64,000 nucleotides of DNA from Cinclus cinclus (lineage: Eukaryota; Chordata; Aves; Passeriformes; Cinclidae), in NCBI RefSeq assembly GCF_963662255.1, contig NC_085046.1, positions 97,295,324 through 97,359,323 on the forward strand, given 5' to 3'. The notes beneath the pieces are model-generated. The model was not told the origin of the DNA, made no database searches, and saw nothing but the letters and a program-made list of their open reading frames with translations. The translations under genes were made by a program, and so were the position numbers. The first letter of the stretch is position 1. Each line of letters opens with the position of its first letter. This document shows, piece by piece, positions 13,437 through 26,339 of the stretch.

Positions 13437-16400
13437 CAGAGCAATAATAGGGAAATGGAAAAGAGTGACATTTCTTAGTGGCTGCAGATATAGACTTGTC
13501 TGGGAGGTATATCAAAGATCATTATGGATATTACAAGGTAATCATCTATCCTTGCTAACCTGAAGCAGCAATGTCAGCCTATAGATCTGAAACATTACAT
13601 TTAACCTAAGAACATGACATTTGAAAATCAACATTTATTAAAATGTTAACTATTTTTACATATATACCTTGTTGCTTTGTTTTAAGACTAATCTGAGATG
13701 CAATACTGCCAATCCACACACTACTCTTGAACTCTTCACTAAATATACATTTTTTGCAAAATTATTTATACGCATAAAGTCTGAAATTGTATGCTCTAAA
13801 CCTGTGTTAACTCTTCTAGAAATCCATTATTGATGTTTTGAAGCAAGCATACAGCATCTAGAAACAAAGATGAAAAAAAGATCAAATCTATTTCTTCCCA
13901 TGTGCTTCTATATATTTAAATATCAGAACAGGCTTTCAGAGGTTAGAAATGTATTATGCATATCCATGCACTTTACATACTCAGATAAATATCAATAGCA
14001 GCAGTGTGAGTTCAGCTTCATGCTCAGGAAATTACTGGCTATTTCTGGAGTAAAGAAACCTGTACTAAGAAAAAAAATATCCTCTGTTCTGTGTATGCAT
14101 TGTTATTTTTCCAAGCATTTTCCTCTACTGGCTGCTGTTGGAGACACTGAAGTGGGATGGATGGGGCTCTGTCTGGCCTATTTGCTGAGTACCACAGTCC
14201 ATACAAAGCTGTTCTTCTCTTCTGAACACTCTACTAACAGCATGCCACCTTTCTGTGAATGACAACTTACCTTTGTCTTCTAAGTGGGTAAAAAAAACCC
14301 CAAAACACATGAGAATATAGAATAAAATTCTCAAAAGATATTTAATGAACTCACAGTTGTTGTAAACAAGCTCTGTACTTTATATAATATTCCGGATACT
14401 TTATGCTTCCCAAGGGAAAAATACAGAATTAGTCTAGGCAAAGACTGTATTAATTAAATAAGAATCATTAAGACCAGCAATTGGCTATAGGTATTATATG
14501 ACTGATTCAATTACAGAGAGGAATAAAATAACATTACGCAATTTGTAGTGAAATATATATTCTTCGTGATGTTATTTATAGATTATATGGATGAACATAT
14601 AAAGACCCAGTTTTTCTCTCAGAAATGTTTCAGAATAACACACTTTCATGGGCAAATGAAAAAAAAAAATCAAGAAGCAGCTTTATTGCAGTTGTGGAGT
14701 CTTCTGCCTAGAGCAGTTCCATTATGTGATGCTCACTAAAGCTGGTGTGGAATGGCTTGCTCTGAGAACACAGCTACCTGAAATGTCAAGTGACCACTGG
14801 GAAAAGTTAGTACAGAGGTCAGGCTTCCATTCCTCAGAAAGCTTCCCCCAAACACTAGGTTGCTGTTGAAAATAAAAATAAGAGTTGGTAAAGAAATATA
14901 TAACTTTCTTGGTTGATCTTGGCGTTAATGTGGGGGGAAAAGCCCCAACAAAACAAATAATAAAACCTCAAAGCAAAGCAGTATTCAACTTAAACTTTTA
15001 TAAAGTTCAACTGCTTCAAAAGTTCAAATTCAATGACATAGGCATAAAATCACTCTATTAGTAAGCCTTAACAGCAACCTTTTATCATCTCCATTATCCA
15101 GGATGTTTTTTTAAGTCTCCAAAATGGTGTTTTCCTTTCAATATTACTCAGATGGCTTGAAAGGTTTATATATCTTCAGTATTCCCTTCTCATGATAAAT
15201 GTAGAGACGACCTACACCACCTTGAAACAAACTTGACGGCTCCTGCAGGAAGAGCTCTCTGCTTGTAGCTACAGGACCTCCCTACAGGCATCAGTCCTAC
15301 ATGCAAAATTGAAGGGTAATTCTGTTTAGAAACAATAAAAAACTTTTTTTTTCCTGGTTATATTACTATAATAATTATCTTTATGTTTCAAACCCTGTAG
15401 GCAGCAAAGATATGTCCCTAGGCACCCTAACTGGGGATGCAGCTTGCATTGCTCCACATATAGGCAATGATGATGGTCTGGTTTTATTATATCCTTTCTT
15501 ACGTGTGAAAAATGCTTTGGTGAATAAGTTCTTATAAGGCCCTGAATTTTTTTTTTTTTATTTTTTTGTGTGTGCAAAATCTGATTACAATGGTATCTCT
15601 CTTTTAAGTACACATAGAGAGAGGGACCTTAATGTACTAGCTACAAATATATAGGTTTTCCATACGTGTGTTTTATTTATGGAATGTTTTTTTTTTAACT
15701 GTATGACATTTATAAAGTATTTTAGTTTTTAATTTTACATTAAAATTGATGTTCTGGGTGATTGGTCTAAGCATTACATATTTCATCTATTTAATAAATT
15801 TATTTTCATAAGAATATTTCAACTGCAATGATTTATTGTCCAGGGCATGCTTCTTCCTGACTACACAAATTATTCAGTCAGTTTTACTTCACTGTTTTAG
15901 ATTAAAACAATTATTTCTATATATTATTACATTTTAATTATATATTTATTTACTGAGCTAAAATAAAACCATAAAATAGTATAGATATTCCACATTTGGA
16001 ACAATCACATTTATTTTTTCTTTTAGAATAAAAAGTGTCTTGCTGCAATCATTTTAGGTAGCAGGGCAGCTGTTACATATTTTAGGCTCTGTCACTATAT
16101 CCACAATTTATTTGCTTATGTGAAATTAAATTCTGTACACAAATTTCCCTGCTTCTGTTTATGAAAAAAAAGAAAGTGTTTGAATGATGTCAACAGTGGC
16201 TTTCTAAAATACAGGAAAACTGGCAACAATGTTGAAGAAAATAAGTTGGTTTGAGTAGAAACCCAGTTAAGCCTGAAATCTTATCTCAAAGGCAGTTGCA
16301 TGGACAGTCTGTCTCAACACCAGAAGCCCTGGTAGCTATGGAATGAATCTGAAATATTTTTATTGCTGAAAGCAGAAATCTTACATCCGTGTTTCCAAAC

Positions 16401-18379
16401 AGTATGAGACTGAGTTTAGGAAAAAAAAAAAAATTGGCTATAGTTATATGTTTTGCTTTGGAGTAATTTCCTATTTAAAACCCACATATGAAGTTTCTGA
16501 AAGTAACTGAACAAGAACTAGCTTTATAGTCATATGTTATTGTTGTTTAACATTCTCTTACAATCACGGAATGGAAAATCAGTTCCCAGATGACTCCGTA
16601 ACTTTGGAACCAGAAAACAGCAATCTGAGATCCAATGTTCTTTAGCCATAAGAGTAACTTTCCTCTCGAGAATAATTTCCTGTAAAGTATAAATCTTATC
16701 CATTTTTCCGGCTTGAGTAAATATTTGTGTTCATATTTTTATCCTGAAATGGGATTTTCCACAAATAATTTGTGAATCAGAGATTCATGACAGTGTCTGT
16801 GACCTTTACTAGTCATCATATCCTTAAACTCTGTTAAGCAAATGTAGTTGGAAAGTAATTATTTTTTTTAACACATTCTCCCACTACTGCATTTAATGTG
16901 TCTTATTATAGCATCTTACTTTCTGTGCTTTACTGCTATGTTGCCACTCTTAATCAGTTTTTCAAATGCAACTACTATGAAAAATATGATTACTGTAATT
17001 TTTAATTTCATTTTTGACTTTTCAAATATATGTATATTTCAAATGTATATGCAAATATATGGTAACATGCACAACTAGTACTTTAGTAGTATATTTATCT
17101 TCATTTGAAGTGCAAACACACAGCACATAGTAGCATAATTTCTGAAGATGTTTTTCATGTAACAGCTTGGCTGTGACACTGTTAAGACTTCATTGAATTT
17201 AACTCAAATATTCACTGAATCAGACTAATTTTTTTAATGTTAGAGCTGGAGAACCAAGTATTTTGAAAAAGAAATCCTGTTAAGAAAGATACTCTTTGTT
17301 TCCAAAAGGAGAAATTAATTCAACATTTCTTGAAGTAGACTGAATATATATGTATAACTCACAGTTAATTTTCAAGAAATTTAGATCAGCAGTAGCAGAT
17401 AACTTTTAATTTAGTTTCTGATCCCTTCCAGTATTCAAAGCAGAAAATACTTTTTTTGAAAATTATAATTTTCAAAGGAATTTGAGTCACACGTGTTCCT
17501 AGGAAAGAAACTATTACTGCCACTTATTTCAGTATTTTAAAATGGCCATCACTTTTAATAATATATATGACATGTCAGACAGCAAGTATTGCATTATATA
17601 AAATTATTAATGTTCAAACTAACTAGTATTATGAATTTTTTAGTGAAATAGGACGCAAGTCTTTAAGAATTAGCTTTTGTTTAAAGTCAGGGTTTCCGGG
17701 GAAAGACTGGCCATGTTGGCTGTTACAGTTCTTTACCTGTTCATTTAAAAATCCATTATTGTCTATTTCTGCTCAGGTTGTACTGCTTTTTTATATAGTA
17801 GATGAGAGAACATAACATTTTTATTTTTTATACCCATCTTTTTTTCTAACACATAAAAGGAATTTCTTTTCTTGATTGCCTTTTAGAATGCTATTATACT
17901 AACTTTCTAAAACCAGAATGTTTTTCTTTGTATGTAGCTCTGATTTTTCCGAAGTGCTCCTTGTTTTTATTTACAAGAATTAGTTTCACCCAACCTTTCT
18001 TGATAGTATTATTTTATGAGAAATGTAAGCAATATTATATTTCTGGAGTGACTTTCCAGGGCAAACGGTCTGGGATGCTGCTTGGAGAGGGGGCAGATTT
18101 CTGTCATAAGCTGGGGATGGGACACCTGTCACATCTTGCATGCCAGTTGCCCCCAGAACAACTATCTGGCTTTTATCTCATTTACCCTTGGGTGGTGCTA
18201 TTGCAAGTGTTGTGGTTTTCTTCTTCTAGCAACCCTAGCCACACCTTGCTTTCTTTGTGTTCTACCAGAACCCTGAAATGGGGAATCCAGAATATATCTA
18301 TATATGTAATATAAATATACATACCCTGTACACCTACTTGTATGAGTATGTATGTAAGTATCTAAAGGAAGGTTCACCA

Positions 18380-18650
18380 AGAGGAGGGATCCAGGCTCTT
18401 CTTGGTGGTGCCAGCCTATAGGGCAAGATGAAACAGAAAGAAACAGATGCACAGGAAGTTCCACAAAATTCCACCTGAACATGAGGAAGAACTTCTGTAC
18501 TGTGTGGGTGCCCAACAGATTGCCCAGAGAAGCTGTGGAGTCTCCCTCACTGGAGATATTCAAGGAACATCTGCATGTAATTCTGCACCATGTGCTCTAG
18601 GAGGACCCTGCTTGAGAAAGAGGTTGATTCAATGACATGAATTCAGGAGG
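18380..18650 (+). mobile_element. CR1 LINE 3' fragment
   Basis: The plus strand carries the conserved CR1 series in order: GGATCCAGGCTCTTCTTGG, a CAGGAAGTTCCAC block, CCTGAACATGAGGAAGAAC, TTGCCCAGAGAAGCTGTGG, AGTCTCCCTCACTGGAGA, TATTCAAGGAACATCTGC, GTGCTCTAGGAGGACCCTGC and TTGAGAAAGAGGTTG. The terminal short repeats are missing or degraded. The element is 5' truncated and diverged, with no surviving reverse transcriptase frame. Confidence 0.88.
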
Positions 18651-18948
18651 ACAGATCTGTAAGTACAGCACTACTTTTAATAAAAATAGACAAGAACTGT
18701 GTGTGATTTTATCCCCTAAATACTTTTGCCTCTTTCCATTGTAGTTCTGAATTAGAAGCCACATGCTCCATCAGTTTCCCAGTTCTGCTGCATAATCGTT
18801 TCTTTTTATCAGTACCCAGGGATCATAACTGGGACAACCCAGATTTCATGGTTTAAGAGTCCAAAGGCTTGAAACGTTCCAGTCACATGAAAGTTTATTA
18901 TGAAGTTTGATGTTTTCTTCAAGTCGTGGAAACATATTGCTTCCTAAG

Positions 18949-18950
<2 letters not shown>

Positions 18951-18986
<36 letters not shown>
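18951..18986. repeat. (GT)n microsatellite, 18 units
   Basis: Uninterrupted GT run followed by an imperfect ATGTGTGCATACATATG tail. Confidence 0.97.
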
Positions 18987-18993
<7 letters not shown>

Positions 18994-20183
18994 CATACAT
19001 ATGTTCTAAACTGATATATAAGCAGAGCCTGCTTGTCTAAATTGTGATTTTTTGCTTCTGGAAATCATGAATAGCCAGTGTTGGATCACTGTCCTTGGTC
19101 ATATTATCAGAAAAAGATGCTATGAGAATTAGAAAAAATGATGTCAATATCTGCTTTGGGGAAGTTTCTGCATGCAAGTGCTGCCTGTGAGGCCTGAGTT
19201 GTATTTCTCCCTGATGTACCTTGTTTATGACTCATTAAAAAAGGGGGAGAGTTAGCATTTTGCTTAGTAGCCTCAAACTGGGTACTTTAAAAAGAAATAT
19301 AGCCCCTTCTAAGCATAGATAATTCACTTTAAAACATATCATGGCATGGAAACAAACAACTATTAAATTGAGACTATAATGATCATTACTTGAATATTTC
19401 TAAATAACTTCATGATTAGAACAAGTATAAATGCATGGGGATGAGGAGAAATATAGAATAATAGGAAAGAGAACAAATTTTTTTTTCACTTTAATTAAAG
19501 CTTGATAAAGGAAGGCCAAAATGTGTCCAAAGTTTAGAATTCTCATGGGAATCTAAAAATTTTTACAGAAAAATATCTGTAGTCTCTGGTTAAATGAATG
19601 GCATAATTAGCCACAAGACAACATACTATGAAATGTCACTGCAGAAAAATGATTATTTCAAGATTCTGAGGGTGAAGTATTTTTGAAACAGTACATTAAT
19701 ATTTATTTCTTTTCCTCAAATCCTCTTTTGTTGATGCTGTTGTTTTGTTGCTTGCTGTTTCAAAAATGTGGATTTAGCATGGTAGTAGTATGGCCCCCTT
19801 CTGTAGAAGATTTCTATCAAAAAACTAATTTTCTACTAAGACTGAATTAGGCCTAAGTGGTGATTCCTCTGTGTAGGTTAGTACAGTTCTTCCGAAAGTG
19901 GGAAGATCTACTCCATAAAGGGCAATTACATATGGCTTTACAAACCTAAGTGTTAACAAAACACTTTTCCCTACAGTTTACACTTAAAGAACAAAGGGAA
20001 ATGCCAACTAGATTAAGTATTTTTTACTAAAAATTTTAAGTGACCATTTCTGATTCAGTTGGAAGGAAACAATGACCTTTTCACCACTGGGCACAAAGCA
20101 GAAGAGAGTTTTCTGGTTCAACCTTTTTTCTGAGTATGAAAAAACCACAAGATTATTGTTTTTTCCAGATCAGCTTGTGTTCT

Positions 20184-20233
20184 CTTAGATGATTTTCCAC
20201 TTGTTGGACTTAGATGATTTTCCATTTTTCCAC
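20184..20233. repeat. Tandem duplication, two 25-base units
   Basis: CTTAGATGATTTTCCA begins at 20184 and again at 20209. The trailing parts of the units differ. Confidence 0.75.
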
Positions 20234-21068
20234 TTGCATTTCAACACTCAATGCTTTGGTTTATTTTGTTTTTTCCAAATTAATAAAAGGCAGCGTAAAG
20301 GCAAACTCTTCCTACTTTGAGGATTACTTGTGTGAGAATAATACATGTTGATCATGTTATTTTTCATTCTTTGTCTAAATCTATATCATTAAAGATTGTG
20401 TTATTTCCACATTGCCAAATAATTCCTTTTGAGAGGAAAAGAAAATTTATATATAAGCTTATATTGCTTAATATAAATTACCGACTTTTGCAGAGCAATT
20501 TAAGACTTTTTCTCTGCTGAATAAGGATGTTCTAAGGGTGTATTTTCTGGAACAGGAAGTTTTATCCCATAGATTCTTCGAAAACTGCCTCCTGGTCAAC
20601 TGGAATTTGGGAACAAGAATAAAAAGAAAAGCAGAGGAAAAAATTATAAGAAATTGTACTAACTCATTTTTAGACTCAGGTATGAGTCATGGATGGTATA
20701 AATTACTACAGATATATTGTTATGACAAAATTCAGACTGTTTAGCACCAAAAAAGACATTCCTAATCCTGGGTTTTTCCTTTAACCTAGCCTTCCTACTC
20801 GTTATTAATATTTTTTTCAGTATATTCTGCCAAAATACTCTTAAGGTTTTTTTACAGATTGATTTTTCCAGCTCTTAAAAATGTTTGCATTCTCAGCTGC
20901 TGGAGTCTAATAATATTAAGAAAGAAACACTCAGTTTAAACTCTGCTACAAAAGTACCTGCAAGTATGAAACCATAATTGAGCATCTTTACTCCCTTGTT
21001 CAATGAATAACATATTAATCATCAGGTTGATCTTGAATTAAAGTATTAAAATTTTATCTTTCCTTTAA

Positions 21069-21108
21069 ACACACACACACACAGACACACACACAGACAC
21101 ACACACAC
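21069..21108. repeat. (AC)n microsatellite with AG interruptions
   Basis: AC dinucleotide run broken twice by ACAG units, then a C-rich and A-rich tail. Confidence 0.96.
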
Positions 21109-24100
21109 CCCTCCCCACCAAAAGAAAAAAAAAAAAATCCCCAACAATTAAATTTCCAGTATCAGAAAAATATTTTATAAGAAAAACCCCAAATTTTCTT
21201 GACTCTATTTTAGGTTGTGATATTAATATTTAATCCTCCTTTGTCATTTGTTTGTGGGGTTTTTTTGTGCTTTTTAAGCATATTTAATTTTTTAACCTTC
21301 AATATAACTTGTGTTATAAGATTTACTACATATATATACTACACATTACAGAAAATAATTTAGAGTGGGTTGGACTACTTAGTGCATGAAAGGTGCTAAT
21401 CCTATATCATCATATCCTTGGGCCTGTTTAGTCTCTACCAACATTCATTGAATTTTTTCAGTCCGTTCTTCAAAATACACCTCACTTCCTCACTGTAAAA
21501 CTACAGTTTAAGAGAATCTATGCAAACCCACACAGCCTCTGAAGTCCTGTCCTGGATTTCTAAATAGAACAGATTTTCTTTTCTACTCTCATTTCTCTTT
21601 ACTCTTTGCTCCAAAGAACCTTGGCCAGAACACCATGCTGAAGTTGGCTCTGATTTTCAGTACTTTTGTTTCTTTCTATTCCTACTTACATGCTTTAAGG
21701 AGAAAAAAGATCCAAAGAATGCAAAGTCTATGAATATTCCACAGTTAAAAGGTTCCCAAGAAATATTAGATCAATGCTGACATATGGTGATTTTCTGTTT
21801 TACTGATCTGTTTTAATTTCCTAAAATATGCATAATACTCTGTGAATCTTAACCAATTGTTCTTTTTACTTCATCTGGATTTTGTTTCCACTTTCCAGTC
21901 ACTGGGACTCTCTGTCAGACAAAAATAATTAGACTTTAACTAGAATGTTCCAGGTAGGAATGGTTCTTTATTGATGGCTCACTAACAGTGCCTTTAATAC
22001 TGCAAAGTACCACTAAAGGTTTGATTAAACTTTTGTGAGCTTGGGGGAAGGAGGAGGGGAAAAAAAAGGTGAATATCATACATATTTTGTGTATTTTTAA
22101 AAATGTATCTGTAAAACATGAATAATCTTAAAATACTGAAAATATGTTTCCACTCCACCCTGCAATTCTGTCCAATGAAGCAGCTTTCAAACTTATTTTG
22201 GGTGCAACTTACAACAGAGAAAATGAGATGGAGAAACAAGTAAAAATGTTTACTGTAGTTACTAGGTTCTCCTCAGAGAACTCCATCTGATTATTGGTTC
22301 AACTCATCTGGCAGATGGAACGATCAGCTGGTTGTTTTGAACAGTGTTCAACATGGTAGTAGGAGTATTGTTTTTTATGTTTTCTGCTTTCGAATTTCTT
22401 CCCCCCCCACCACCCTCTTGAGTACTCTTTCTTTTTTATTTTAATCTTTATTTTAATCTTTAATGTCACCAAAGCCAAGTGAAATGTTCTTTAATATTAG
22501 TCTTTGTCCAGGAAGGACCAGAAGCCTAAACAGCGATAAAAAAATGGGATTTTTTGATGTATTATTTATATTTCACTCAAAAAATGTGAGGCTGAGATAC
22601 ATTACTTACTGAAACAGAACTGATCTGTGACAGACTGTCCTCCTCAATAACACTCAAACAACTAGTTAAAAATAAAAGATGGTGCACAAAGAGCAATGCA
22701 GAATTTTACTCTCCTAGACTCCCACATAAATGTCAATAGACATAATTAAAATGCTCTGAACAAGTGCTAGTTGGCTGAATTTTGCAAACAGATTTTAAAA
22801 TACTGAAAGTATAGAGCCTAAGGCATCAGCATATATTTAAAGAATTACATAGATTTCAAGTTCTTTTTTTTTTAAAGTTGGTTATTTTGAGCATATATGC
22901 AGTATTTTAAGAAAAAAAACCCCATATTTTCTTAATGAATAGATTGACTTAGGGCTTTTTCCCCCTTAAAATTGTAAGCCTTCATTTCAGGAGTATATGT
23001 CAATGAGTCACCTCTTGAAAACTGTTGCTCTTCCATGTGACCTAGTGCATTTTTGCCTGGTTTAAATTTTTTTTTCTTTGTTTGCTTTAGATTTTGCTTT
23101 TTTAGTTGTATGCCTCAGTTTGAGTGAGTAGAAAAAGTAAATACAATAATGCCCAGAGGAAAATTATCCATTAAATAAAAAAGAGCATATGTGACTTCCT
23201 TGAAAAAAATTAAATATACTTGGAAATACTTTTCAGACGTTTCTATGAAAGAGGTTCCTCAGGTTGCAGGGAGAAGAGAAGAAACTTACTGTAGTGTCAG
23301 AAAATATGAGCATTCACATATCATATTGAGAACTTTGCCCTAAATTCAATAGTAGAATAGAGAAAATACAAAAGAATAGATAGCAAAAAAGCTTTTACTT
23401 GCCTTATTTTCAGTCACACAGCACATGAGCTTTATCCTCCAAGAGGGAAGATGGAATACATATGCAGAAAAAAAAAAATCACAAAAAAACATTAGATGTG
23501 ATCATTTTCCATACTTATTTTTTTCTCCATTAGATTTTAATACACAATTCAAGTTCAAGACGATTCATAAAAAAAATAGACTTTAACTGCCAAATGAGAT
23601 ATACAGGTGATTCCTTAGAGAAACACTGATAATACAGGAAATTCATTACAGCCATATGTATACATTTACTGACAGATAAAATTGTTGAGTGCCCTAGCAG
23701 CAAACTAAAAACACCAGAGGAAGTGATCCATAAACTCAATGGGTATTCTCCTTTTCCTAAAGGAAAGGAAAAACTAAATGATGAATCTCATTTGCAGAGC
23801 ATAACTGACCAAAATTGCTGAAGAAATTGACTTCTAAGATTAAAGGAAAAAAAAATTTTAAAAATGTAAGGGCCCTTAGAGAATAAATGTGGATAAAAAT
23901 TTCAATTTAATTGAAAAAAAAATTTTTTCTAATACAGTCCTGGGAAGGGTCTCAAGGGAACAAAATGATGAAATATTATTAAGAAAGCTAATTTACAGGA
24001 AGATGAGCTATATTACTCAAAGGTCTCAATTTTGGTGTATTAGTAAGAAGGTTTGTTGGGGTTTTTTTTGTTTGTTTGTTTCTGCATCTTTTATTTGGAT

Positions 24101-26085
24101 AAATAAAGTGTTTGTCAGAAAATAAGATTTTCAAATATTTTTAAGGTAAGAAACAAAAGGTGACCTTAAACACAATATCTCCTGATTATATGTAATAACT
24201 CACCCTTACAAGCTTTTCTTCTGCCCATATGTAATTCAGCATGCATATAACATATTTTGCTTTGTTCCTAATATGCCATTTTGACTGCCCTTCAGGTCAG
24301 GCAAAAATGTTCTAAATTACATGAAACCACAATTTTGAAGAAATAGAATAAAGGATGACTGAAATACTTACTTTTATCATCTCATAATTCATTTTCATCT
24401 GAATCCTCATCCCTCACCCCTAAAAATCAAATCAAACAACAAAAAAGTGGCCAATATGACTTTTTTTGGTACCATCTAGTTTAATGAATATAAAATATTT
24501 TAAAATATAATTTTCTCGGATATGATCCAACAAAGAGATCAACATAATTCTGCTAGGAATTGGACCATGTCTAGAAATAGCAAGCTAGCATTAGTACTGC
24601 TAAACTCTCACCCCAGAGGGAGATTCCTGGTCTTCAATACCCAGTGGTACACAGCAATTCTTGTTCTCATTCCTCAGCTGACAGCTGTATCTGCCCAGGG
24701 GAGACAGCTATGACCTCATTGCATAGCTTGTGGTCTGGACTTATATGTGGTGCTCTTACTTCAGGAAGAGATTTTTTTAGTTTTTGTTTTGTTTTGTTTT
24801 GTTTTTTGTCCAGTTCACAATGTCTGAAACACTGCATGGCCCTATCATGGGCAATGTTTTAAACCCTTAAAGTTTAGCTTTAGTTTTACATGTCTTCCCT
24901 GACATACGGCATGAAGGTGCATGGCATGAAAAGGACAACATATGCTAAAATTCTGAAGGATTGATGACTTCATATGTAGGCTGCCATACGTTGCGGGATC
25001 ATGTTCAAAGTATCTGTTGGGATTTCTCCTTAAACAGAACTCTTCCCAGAATTATTCCTACATGAACTGGAACTCCAAGAAAAGAAATCTGTGCACAGAC
25101 TCAGCCACCTGAGGTACAAACGGGCTGGGAACCTGGAAATGAAATTGGAAAACTAATTTGTTTTTTTAATTTTAGAAGTACATATGGACAAGTAGCTCAG
25201 CTACTACAGCTTTATGAGATTTAATATGATTCTAGTAACCAGCAGTTCATCAGGGTCTAGAGCCTGATGAAATTATTCTGAAACTGATAAAGATGGAAGG
25301 TTGTCTAGAGTTCTCAACCGGTAGTTTATCTTACTAAAAATAGAGATGACTAAAATAAAGCATATTGAGTCAATGTGTATTTCCTACAGAGATGCTACAG
25401 AGAAATATTTAAATGGAAAGACTGAAAAAATGGAACCAGTAAATTATTTCTAATGACTGTGATCATTATTCTATACAGGGTAGAAGAAAAGCTTTAGATG
25501 AAATTTCTACACATAGATACAAAATGTAAGGGAAATTAGATTAAAATATTAATACCTTCTAAAGCTGAAAATAAACTTAGGCATTGCTCTGTGTGAAGAT
25601 AAAAGAACTCAGACCTCAAAGAACATAAGTTAGGACTGAAGGACCATTTCCCTTGGCTCTGGATTTTCATTATTTTAATCCTTGTCCAACACTCTTTTGG
25701 AAAACAAAGTTTATACTTTTTCATGGAGACTTCTGAAGTAACAAGAATCCTGAATATGTCAATTTGTCTCATTTTTGAATGTGATGAGTAACTCAATATC
25801 TGATCCCATACCTGACTGCTCCCATGATCTAGACATTTTGCCTTGTATATTGCTTGATGTCTTATATGAGCACAGATGAATGAGGACAGTATGCTTTCAC
25901 AAACAAACACATTCAGTATTTTAAGGGACTTTGAGAAATTTTCAGATATCTGGAAAATTTCAAGCATTTAGACTTATCAAACATGAAATCAGCATTGTCT
26001 TCGCAACAATCAGTGTGTCCAGATGTGCAGAAATGAATATGCACCAGTTCTGGAGAACCAGTGGGGAAAAATACTTCTAATTTGA

Positions 26086-26143
26086 AACTACAATTAAAAA
26101 ATAACAATAAAAAAACCAACCAAACCAAAAAAAAAAAAAAAAA
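26086..26143. repeat. A-rich tract ending in A17
   Basis: Mixed AACAATAAAAAAACC units followed by 17 A. A possible retroposon tail, with no recognisable body upstream. Confidence 0.75.
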
Positions 26144-26302
26144 GTGGAGGGAAAGAAGGGAAAATAACACAGATATTTGGTATTTCATTTTATACAAGCT
26201 GCATGGTCACTTTCCATAGGTTATCACAGCAAGATTGTGATAATGGCATTTGGGTTGCTGCTGCTGAGCCATTTTTATGAGTATTTGTCTACTTGCAGTC
26301 AA

Positions 26303-26338
<36 letters not shown>

Positions 26339-26339
26339 A
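26303..26339. repeat. (ATTG)n microsatellite
   Basis: About nine ATTG units with one GATTGGTTG variant. Confidence 0.93.

Larger units (their letters stand above)
7517..18379. other. Intergenic, AT-rich, no gene seen
   Basis: Holds the LTR scrap near 9.7 kb, a CR1 fragment near 10.8 kb, a T27 run and small microsatellites. The longest frame (17928-18314, 128 codons) shows no domain and I treat it as chance. Confidence 0.7.

Noticed and set aside
17928..18314. 128-codon plus-strand open frame just before a CR1 fragment
   Set aside because: No recognisable homology; CR1 protein motifs are absent and it ends before the CR1 match begins.
25536..25967. 143-codon minus-strand open frame
   Set aside because: No domain, no splice or promoter context, composition typical of chance AT-rich frames.
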